Shown: piece by piece, positions 6,143 through 11,619 of the stretch | Layout of the letters: every line of letters begins with the position of its first letter | How positions within the stretch are numbered: the first letter of the stretch is position 1 | NCBI GenBank assembly: GCA_937915965.1 | Contig: CALGHC010000449.1 | Location: 1 to 11,619, forward strand | Origin: an uncultured Myxococcales bacterium | GTDB lineage: Bacteria > Myxococcota_A > UBA9042 | Direction of reading: 5' to 3' | DNA length: 11,619 nucleotides | Position numbers and translations under genes: made by a program | The notes under the pieces: generated by a model | Databases searched by the model: none | What the model saw: the letters and a program-made list of their open reading frames with translations, nothing else | Told to the model about the DNA's origin: nothing

Positions 6143-6907
6143 TCAGGCGGCGTGGCGCAGGCGATATCCACGCAAGAACGCCCTGCCGTAGTCGAAGAGC
6201 GAATACAGCGTGTACACGGCCGCGACGGTCAGCAAGACGTCTGTCGCGGTCCGAAGCCCGGCCGCGGGTAGCGCCACATAGGTTGGCAGCAAGAAGACGG
6301 GCAGGGCAGCGACCGGTGCCATCAGCACAATCACCCAACGAACGGCTCCCGTGAGGCCCAGCAGCGGCACGCACGCCAGCGGCACCGCCATGGCGACCAT
6401 GCCGACGCCCAACGCCCAATAGCCCAGGGTCGATGACGCGCGAAAGTCGGCTTGCGTCGCGACCAGCGCCGCCACGACGCCGCATGCCGACGCCGTCGCC
6501 TGCACCATGGCCTTGATCTTCCCCGATCGGCGCGCCGCCATCACGATGCCGTCGGCTGCGGCCGCCGAGCGCATGTAGGCGACGGTGATGTCGCGGAAGA
6601 AGAAGACGAAGATCATCCACAGCTCGGCCATGCCGACGGCGTAGAAGGTGAGGAAGATGCAAAACCGCGACACGCAGTCGGCGTAGGGGTCGAGCAGCGC
6701 GCCGAGCTTCGAGGTGGTCGCGTTCTTGCGCGCGACGAAGCCGTCGAGGATGTCGGTCACCTCCGACCAGCCGAGAATCCAGTACGCGAACAGGCAAGCG
6801 AGGGCGCTGCCGTCCAGGAACGCGACGACGAAGAACGGCAGGGCCGCAATACGCGAAAGCGTCAGCACATTTGGCAGGGTCAGGAGCTGGCCACGGGTGT
6901 TTGGCAT
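6143..6907 (-). CDS. CDP-alcohol phosphatidyltransferase (PgsA-like membrane enzyme)
   Basis: The protein has 254 residues and is an integral membrane protein. The family motif DxxDGxxARx8GxxxDxxxD is complete: D52, D55, G56, A59, R60, G69, D73 and D77. These residues bind Mg2+ and the CDP-diacylglycerol head. The N-terminus (LPNVLTLSRI) resembles phosphatidylglycerophosphate synthases, which join CDP-diacylglycerol and glycerol-3-phosphate. Several hydrophobic segments follow (about 24-44, 82-105, 135-148, 165-190, 195-216). At 254 residues it is longer than typical PgsA (about 180-200), with extra C-terminal helices, so another alcohol acceptor is possible. ATG 6907 has only a weak ribosome site. 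It is transcribed divergently from the LtaS-fold gene. Confidence 0.9.
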   Translation of the reverse strand: MPNTRGQLLTLPNVLTLSRIAALPFFVVAFLDGSALACLFAYWILGWSEVTDILDGFVARKNATTSKLGALLDPYADCVSRFCIFLTFYAVGMAELWMIFVFFFRDITVAYMRSAAAADGIVMAARRSGKIKAMVQATASACGVVAALVATQADFRASSTLGYWALGVGMVAMAVPLACVPLLGLTGAVRWVIVLMAPVAALPVFLLPTYVALPAAGLRTATDVLLTVAAVYTLYSLFDYGRAFLRGYRLRHAA

Positions 6908-6917
6908 TCGGCCGGCC

Positions 6918-6947
6918 AGCGTAGGGACGGGCCGCTCGCGCTGTCAA
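6918..6947 (-). promoter_or_regulatory. Candidate promoter of the phosphatidyltransferase gene, near-leaderless
   Basis: The minus strand has a perfect TTGACA (6942-6947), an 18-nt spacer and TACGCT (6918-6923). Transcription is predicted near 6911, only about 4 nt before the ATG at 6907, which fits the lack of a good Shine-Dalgarno site. Confidence 0.4.
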
Positions 6948-7022
6948 GCTGGACCGCCCGAATCTTCCCCTGCTTTCGCCGCTCCGTTGCCCGTGCTAGG
7001 GAGCGTGGCCAGGAGCGGGGCA

Positions 7023-9140
7023 ATGAGTCGATCCAGCAATGCGAACGCAGTGGTGCCGCCAGGTGTCTGGCTGATCGTCTATGTGGGTGTCGCCGCCGTC
7101 TGTGCCGAGCTGATCACGCGCCTGCTGCCGGGCTCGGCGCCGCTTCGCTCGATGGGCCTCCTGCGCTTCACTGCCGCCAGCGCTGTGGTGCTTGTCGCCA
7201 TCCTGGGGCTGCATCTGCTTGCCGGCTGGGCGGTCGCGACCGGGCTTGGCCGCGTCGGCCCACGGGTCGGCCGCGCCGCGTGGTTGATCCTGGCGGGGCT
7301 CTTTGGCCTGTCGTGGCAAGAGACCATCGCCCACAACGACGGTCTCGCCCGGGCGTCAGGTTTCCCCTTTGTCCACGCAGCGCTCCTGGTCGGCGCCGTC
7401 GGCGGTCTGGTCGGGCTGACCTGGGTGCTGTGGCTGTGGCGCCGTCCGCCGCTGTGGCTCAAGCGCGCCCTCGCGGCTGCGATTCTGACGGCGGGCTCGG
7501 CCTTCTCGCTCTTCGCGCTGCCGGAGTATCGCGCCTTCCACGGTCACCTCGTCGTCTTCGATGGTGTCCTCGCCGTCGGTTTGATCAGGCCGCTGATCGA
7601 GGGGCGCGCCGGCCGGTGGCTCGCTGTCGGCCTGGTCGCCGTCACCGTCGTGGCCGCCGCGACCCTGGCTGACAGCGCACGCCACCTGCAACGCATGCTC
7701 GATGAGCACTCGCGCTATCCGTCGGCGGTCCTGCGGGCCTCGCCTTTGGACCGTTGGCTGCGGCCGCCGCTGTTCTTGACCGTCGAGCCGGACGTCGCCA
7801 TGGCGGAGACCGACGCCGCCGAGCTGCGCGGCCTCGTCCTCAGCCGCCCTCCCGCCGCGCACCCCGCCCGCGGCCGCAACGTCTTGCTGATCGTGCTCGA
7901 ATCGGTGCGCTGGGATCTGTGGGGCGACCCGGCGGTGACGCCGCAGTACGCCCGGTGGAGCCAGGACGGCGTGACGCTGCCGTACGGCATCAGCCCCTAC
8001 CCGGCCACGCCTCTGGCGTATGGCGCTATGTTCACCTCCCAGCCGCCGTCCGTGCTGACCGCCTCGCCCTACTGGGGGCGCAGTCGCTTGTTTGACCCGC
8101 TGGCCGACCGCTTCGACCGCGTCCTCCTCACCCGGCCGCGCAACCACTGGTTTGGCCAGCGCACCATCTTGGGGTTCTTCGTCGCGCCGGACGCCAAGGT
8201 CCACGAACACCGCGACGTCGAGGGGGCGCTCGCGTGGACGCGAGCGGGGATCGCGGCGGCCCCGTCAGACGAGAGCTTCTTTGCCTGGGTGCACATCTAC
8301 GAGCCGCACGCGCCCTACAAGCGCCACCGGGGCCACGACTTTGGCCCGGGCAAGCGCAACGCCTACAAATCCGAGCTGGCCTACGTCGACGCGGCCCTGG
8401 GCGAGTTCATGGACTGGTTCCGGGCGCGTCCCGACGCCGCCGAGACGCTGGTCTTGCTGGTGGCCGACCACGGTCAGGCCCTCGGCGAGACAGTGCGCGG
8501 CCAGCCCTTCTGGGGCCACCACGTGCACGTCCACAACCTGCTGTCGCGGGTGCCATTCTTCGCCGCGGGGCCGGGGCTGCCGCGCGGCCGCGCCTCCGAC
8601 CAGGCGATCGGGTCCCTGCTCGACGTGATGCCAACGATCTACGATTTCAAAGGATTGCCATTGCCCGCGCGTCATCTGGCGCAGGGCAGATCGCTCTACG
8701 AGCTGCTGCGCGAGCCCGCTCCTCGCTCGCTCGTCACTGAGGCCTTCAGCCTGCGTGGCCAGGCGTTCTTCGACGCCGTGCACGACACCGAGTCGGCGAC
8801 CCCCGCCGAGGCCCGCAAGCGCTTCGCAGCGCTCAACGCCTTCAGCAAGTACTCGCCGAAGGTCGGCCTGCAACACGGTCGCGACAAGATCGTCTTCGAT
8901 CGCACGACCGGCGAAGGCTGGCTCTACGACGTCGTCGACGACCCCATGCAAGATCACGATCTACGTGCGCAGCAGCCGCGACGCTTTGCGGCGATGGCCG
9001 AGCGTCTCGCGACGTGGGTGGCCGCTCAGGGACAGATCGTGCGTCGCCTTGACGAGACCTTCGTGGCCGCCGGGCCCGAGGTCGCCCCGCCCGCCGTACC
9101 CGCCTCGCCGCTTCTCCCGGTGACCACCAAGGCTCGATAG
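7023..9140 (+). CDS. Membrane-anchored sulfatase/LtaS-fold (alkaline phosphatase superfamily) protein
   Basis: ATG at 7023 follows AGGAG about 8 nt upstream; upstream in-frame codons lie over the divergent promoter and were excluded. The product has 705 residues. Residues 14-216 hold roughly six hydrophobic segments, followed by a periplasmic-type catalytic domain (about 285-645). Visible family features are NVLLIVLESVRWD (acidic ligand E293), a TPLAYG segment with candidate nucleophile T329, WVHIYEPHAPY (H429), LLVADHG (D482, H483), a His cluster (H499-H504), and the sulfatase-like end WLYDVVDDP (633-641). No CxPxR or SxPxR is seen, so it is unlikely to be a formylglycine sulfatase. Glu in the first motif and a Thr candidate nucleophile are closer to phosphoglycerol or phosphoethanolamine transferases such as LtaS. 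The exact substrate is unknown. The gene is divergent from a phosphatidyltransferase. Confidence 0.85.
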   Translation: MSRSSNANAVVPPGVWLIVYVGVAAVCAELITRLLPGSAPLRSMGLLRFTAASAVVLVAILGLHLLAGWAVATGLGRVGPRVGRAAWLILAGLFGLSWQETIAHNDGLARASGFPFVHAALLVGAVGGLVGLTWVLWLWRRPPLWLKRALAAAILTAGSAFSLFALPEYRAFHGHLVVFDGVLAVGLIRPLIEGRAGRWLAVGLVAVTVVAAATLADSARHLQRMLDEHSRYPSAVLRASPLDRWLRPPLFLTVEPDVAMAETDAAELRGLVLSRPPAAHPARGRNVLLIVLESVRWDLWGDPAVTPQYARWSQDGVTLPYGISPYPATPLAYGAMFTSQPPSVLTASPYWGRSRLFDPLADRFDRVLLTRPRNHWFGQRTILGFFVAPDAKVHEHRDVEGALAWTRAGIAAAPSDESFFAWVHIYEPHAPYKRHRGHDFGPGKRNAYKSELAYVDAALGEFMDWFRARPDAAETLVLLVADHGQALGETVRGQPFWGHHVHVHNLLSRVPFFAAGPGLPRGRASDQAIGSLLDVMPTIYDFKGLPLPARHLAQGRSLYELLREPAPRSLVTEAFSLRGQAFFDAVHDTESATPAEARKRFAALNAFSKYSPKVGLQHGRDKIVFDRTTGEGWLYDVVDDPMQDHDLRAQQPRRFAAMAERLATWVAAQGQIVRRLDETFVAAGPEVAPPAVPASPLLPVTTKAR

Positions 9141-9239
9141 CCGGGCGCGCGCGATTCCCCGCAACGAGGCGCCGCCGTGTGCTTTCTCCCAAAGCGATTC
9201 GTGACGGCCGCCGGCCGACAAGTGTCGACCAGCCCCACG

Positions 9240-9268
9240 TTGCGCGCTCGGCCTCAAAGTAGTACAGC
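9240..9268 (+). promoter_or_regulatory. Tentative promoter of the Sel1-repeat gene
   Basis: TTGCGC (9240-9245), a 17-nt spacer and TACAGC (9263-9268) lie about 28 bp upstream of the ATG in a locally A/T-richer patch. Both hexamers match only about half of the consensus. Confidence 0.25.
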
Positions 9269-9296
9269 AATCAAAGATTCAAGCGGGAGAGTCCCT

Positions 9297-11315
9297 ATGT
9301 CACAGTGCTTGTCGAGACGCGTGGCCTGTTTCGTGGTCCCGGTCGTCGTTTGTTTTGGTTTGCAGGCCGCCCTGGTGGCCGACGCGGCGGCCGCGGGGGC
9401 GAGCGAAGGGTGCAAGCCCAACGAGACCCGCGGCAAGGACGGCAAATGCCGGCAGGTCCGCCTCCTGCAGCCGGCCGTCTCGAGCGGCTTGCGGGGCGGC
9501 AAGGTCACTTCGCGGAAGTCCAAGCAGTCGCCAACTGCGCGCACCAAGGCCAGGAAGTCGGCCAAGAAACCGAAGAAGAAGTCTCAGTCTCGCTGCGGCG
9601 ACAATTCCATCGGTGGTGACAGCCTGATGGCCGAAGCTGTGCGGGCCCGCGCCGACGGCGACGGTGCCCTCGCTGGGCGCTACGTCGCGGCTGCCGCTGC
9701 CCTCGGGCACGCGACGGGTATGGCCGAACACGCGAGCGCCCAGCTCGCCACCAACGACACGGACGGATTCTGCCGTACCGCCGCCGCCTATGTAGCGCAA
9801 CACCCCGACGGGCCCAGCTTTCGCGATCTGCAGCGCAGGTCGATGGAGCGCTGCGATCGGCGCGCGACGGCCACCGCCCAAGCCCCTGTTGCGGTCTCCC
9901 CAGCGCCGACCTCCGCGCCTCTGCCAGCGAGCGCGCCGGCCGAGTGGGCGGCTCTCGACAAGCAGTGCAAGGAGGGCGACGCCGAGGCGTGTCTCGATCT
10001 CGGCATGGCGGTGGATTTCGCCGATGTAGGCGCAGGCCGGGACCCCGCGCGCGCAGCGTCCCTGTACCGCGCGGCCTGTGACGGTGGTCGCTACGTCGGC
10101 TGCTACAATCTGGCGGTCTCGTACGAGAAAGGCGCGGGCGTGGCCGTCGACCGAGCTCAGGCGCTGGTCTTCTTCGAGAAGGGCTGCTCCGGCGAGCTCT
10201 ATTCGGCGTGCACGGGCGCTGGCGTCATCCTGCAGACGGGGGTCAGCGGCAACCCCGAACTCAATCGCGCCCGCAAGCACTTCGAGACCGCGTGCAACGG
10301 CGACGACGGCCGCGGCTGCGCGCTTCTGGGCGTGATGTACTCGTCGGGGGCTGGGGTCGCCCAGGACAAGGCCCGGGCAGCCGGCTACACCTCCAAGGCA
10401 TGCGACCAGGGCCTGGCGATCGGTTGCTACAACCTCGGCGTGCTCCACGAACACGGCGACGGCGTCAAGCGCGACCCCACCAAGGCCGCGCGCCTGTACA
10501 CCAAGGCGTGTGACGCGGACGAAGGCTCTGGCTGCACGGCGCTTGGCGTGCTGCATGACCAGGGCGTCGGCGTAAAGAAGAGCACTGCGCAGGCCTCGAA
10601 GTTCTTCCGCCGCGGCTGCGATCTGGAGGACTCACGTGGCTGCTACAACCTCGGCGTCGCGCTCTCGCTTGGCGAAGTACCGGGGGGAAGCCCGGGCGAT
10701 GCAGTCGAGATGTACGACAAGGCCTGCAAGCTCGGCGAGCCGCAAGGGTGCTTTGATCTGGGCGTCGCCTACGATTTTGGCAAGGGTGTGGAGGTGAACC
10801 ATGTTCTGGCCGCCAACCTGTACCAACGAGGCTGCGACAGCGGTCACGCGCAGAGCTGCGGCAACCTGGGGCTGAGCTACTCCGCGGGCGAGGGCGTAGA
10901 ACAGGACAAGAGCCGCGCCGCCCACTTCCTGGGTCTGGCCTGCGCGGAGGACGAGGCGGACGGCTGCGCCGCGCTCGGGTTGGCGTACACCCACGGCCAG
11001 GGGGTCGCCAAGGACACGTCGAGGGCTGCCCTGCTTCTTGAGAAGGCATGCGTCGCCGACAGCATGACGGCCTGCTACAACCTCGCCGTCGCCTACGACA
11101 CCGGCAACGGCGTCGCGGTGGACCTCACGATGTCTGCGAGGCTCTACGAAAAGGGATGTGACGCGGACAACATGCCCTCTTGCTACAACCTGGGGGTCGC
11201 CTATTTGCAGGGCCAGGGCGTGCCCGAAGACTTGAGCAGGGCCCGATTGATCTTCAGGAAAGCGTGCGCAGGCGGTCACTCGGGCGCGTGCACCGCGGTT
11301 CAGACCTTGAAGTAG
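9297..11315 (+). CDS. Secreted Cys-paired Sel1-repeat (Hcp-like) protein
   Basis: The protein has 672 residues; ATG 9297 has GGGAGAG just upstream. An upstream in-frame ATG (9177) lacks a ribosome site and would bury the signal peptide. A signal peptide covers about residues 1-30 (cleavage near ADA-AAA). Next come a Lys/Arg/Ser-rich basic segment (about 74-96), a helical region with two cysteines (C159, C186), an Ala/Pro linker (about 190-215), then 12 complete Sel1 repeats of 36 residues (the first has 37) and a terminal half repeat from C224. Each has C-x7-C with a consensus CYNLGVxYxxGxGVxxDxxxAxxLYxKA. In Helicobacter Hcp proteins this spacing forms one disulfide per repeat, so an extracytoplasmic, disulfide-rich solenoid is likely. 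Such proteins usually mediate protein-protein contacts; the partner is unknown. A kinase gene follows 64 bp downstream. Confidence 0.93.
   Translation: MSQCLSRRVACFVVPVVVCFGLQAALVADAAAAGASEGCKPNETRGKDGKCRQVRLLQPAVSSGLRGGKVTSRKSKQSPTARTKARKSAKKPKKKSQSRCGDNSIGGDSLMAEAVRARADGDGALAGRYVAAAAALGHATGMAEHASAQLATNDTDGFCRTAAAYVAQHPDGPSFRDLQRRSMERCDRRATATAQAPVAVSPAPTSAPLPASAPAEWAALDKQCKEGDAEACLDLGMAVDFADVGAGRDPARAASLYRAACDGGRYVGCYNLAVSYEKGAGVAVDRAQALVFFEKGCSGELYSACTGAGVILQTGVSGNPELNRARKHFETACNGDDGRGCALLGVMYSSGAGVAQDKARAAGYTSKACDQGLAIGCYNLGVLHEHGDGVKRDPTKAARLYTKACDADEGSGCTALGVLHDQGVGVKKSTAQASKFFRRGCDLEDSRGCYNLGVALSLGEVPGGSPGDAVEMYDKACKLGEPQGCFDLGVAYDFGKGVEVNHVLAANLYQRGCDSGHAQSCGNLGLSYSAGEGVEQDKSRAAHFLGLACAEDEADGCAALGLAYTHGQGVAKDTSRAALLLEKACVADSMTACYNLAVAYDTGNGVAVDLTMSARLYEKGCDADNMPSCYNLGVAYLQGQGVPEDLSRARLIFRKACAGGHSGACTAVQTLK
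9966..11312 (+). repeat. Coding array of 12 complete 108-bp Sel1 units plus a half unit
   Basis: Starting at TGC 9966 (C224), a Cys-x7-Cys unit recurs every 36 codons (37 in the first) to the end of the gene. The units have diverged at DNA and protein level, so this is an old array rather than recent amplification. Repeats 3 and 7 depart most in the Gly-rich turn. Confidence 0.9.
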
Positions 11316-11353
11316 GGCCGCAGTAGGGCCGCAGTAGGGCCGCAGTAGGGCCG
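11311..11353. repeat. 11-bp tandem repeat starting at the Sel1 gene stop codon
   Basis: Four copies of AGTAGGGCCG separated by C run from 11311 to 11353. The stop codon TAG (11313-11315) lies in the first copy, and every copy carries the same TAG, so loss of copies leaves the C-terminus unchanged. The array occupies most of the 64-bp gap before the kinase gene. Confidence 0.95.
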
Positions 11354-11379
11354 ACCAGCCGCCGAGGGACCCCGCCGTT

Positions 11380-11619
11380 ATGACCCAAGCCTCCCCGCCG
11401 CCGGCAATCTGCCCCACGTGTGACCTCGCTGGCGAGGTGGGCGTGGCTTGCTCGACCAGAGCCTGCGCCCGCAGGCTGGTGCACCTGATCCCCTTTGACG
11501 ATCACGCGCGCCTGGTGCCTTCGCGCGTCGACGCGATGATCGGCCGCCTTGTCGATCGGTTTCTGATCGTCGGCCGAGTCGGATCTGGTGGATTCGGCAC
11601 TGTCTATCTCTCGCGCAGG
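11380..11619 (+). CDS. Ser/Thr protein kinase with N-terminal zinc ribbon (3' end outside window)
   Basis: An ATG at 11380 opens 80 codons that run off the right edge. GAGGGA (11364-11369) lies 10 nt upstream, a longish spacing. Residues 11-29 have four cysteines (C11, C14, C24, C29) in a CxxC-x9-CxxxxC arrangement, likely a small zinc ribbon. A short linker leads to IGRLVDRFLIVGRVGSGGFGTVYLSRR, interrupted here by the window end. GSGGFGTVY (68-76) is the glycine-rich ATP loop of Hanks-type kinases, preceded by the usual hydrophobic strand. Bacterial kinases of this type phosphorylate Ser/Thr in signalling cascades and are abundant in myxobacteria. The catalytic loop, activation segment and any sensor domain lie outside the window. 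The 64-bp gap to the Sel1 gene allows cotranscription. Confidence 0.88.
   Translation, partial: MTQASPPPAICPTCDLAGEVGVACSTRACARRLVHLIPFDDHARLVPSRVDAMIGRLVDRFLIVGRVGSGGFGTVYLSRR

Noticed and set aside
7356..8210. 284-codon minus-strand frame opposite the LtaS-fold gene
   Set aside because: Antisense shadow rich in Gly/Arg/Gln with no motif; the plus strand carries clear catalytic motifs.
4501..9140. FGE-like remnant as the activator of the sulfatase-fold protein
   Set aside because: The FGE piece is a truncated tail, and the sulfatase-fold protein lacks the CxPxR site that FGE modifies.
9300..10556. 418-codon minus-strand frame opposite the Sel1 gene
   Set aside because: Antisense shadow caused by the periodic Sel1 repeats; no ribosome site or domain.

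Overview
The window is very GC-rich and strongly G/C-biased at third codon positions. It looks like chromosomal DNA of a myxobacterium-like member of Myxococcota (formerly Deltaproteobacteria). The clues are a MopE-type ELCxGVDDxCD metal-binding motif, a long Cys-paired Sel1 (Hcp-like) secreted protein, a Ser/Thr kinase with an N-terminal zinc ribbon, and a SWIM/SNF2 helicase next to a conserved uncharacterised partner. The taxon is inferred from gene content, not from a marker gene.

Layout. Bases 1-945 (minus) are the N-terminal 315 codons of a conserved protein of unknown function that runs off the left edge. Bases 1146-4346 (minus) encode a 1066-residue SNF2 ATPase with two N-terminal SWIM zinc fingers, an acidic repetitive linker and an unassigned C-terminal domain. 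It lies upstream of, and codirectional with, the first gene. Bases 4347-4946 hold no intact gene but contain debris: five heptamer copies, a dyad, the 3' tail of a formylglycine-generating-enzyme-like gene (+), and a short frameshifted gene (minus) whose two lesions can be read base by base. A small lipoprotein follows (4947-5363, minus, GTG start), then a divergently placed 145-residue protein of unknown function (5564-6001, +). Between that gene and the next lies a MopE-motif remnant.

The second half holds envelope and secretion genes. A CDP-alcohol phosphatidyltransferase (6143-6907, minus) and a membrane-anchored sulfatase/LtaS-fold protein (7023-9140, +) are divergent across 115 bp. A lipid head-group relationship between them is plausible but unproven. 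A signal-peptide-bearing protein with 12 complete Cys-paired Sel1 repeats follows (9297-11315, +). It ends inside an 11-bp tandem repeat. The window closes with the first 80 codons of a Ser/Thr protein kinase carrying an N-terminal zinc ribbon (11380 onward, +).

No rRNA, tRNA, CRISPR array, intact insertion sequence or convincing intrinsic terminator was seen. The best leads are the SWIM-SNF2 plus partner cassette, the fossil-rich spacer upstream of it, and the divergent lipid-synthase/LtaS-fold pair.
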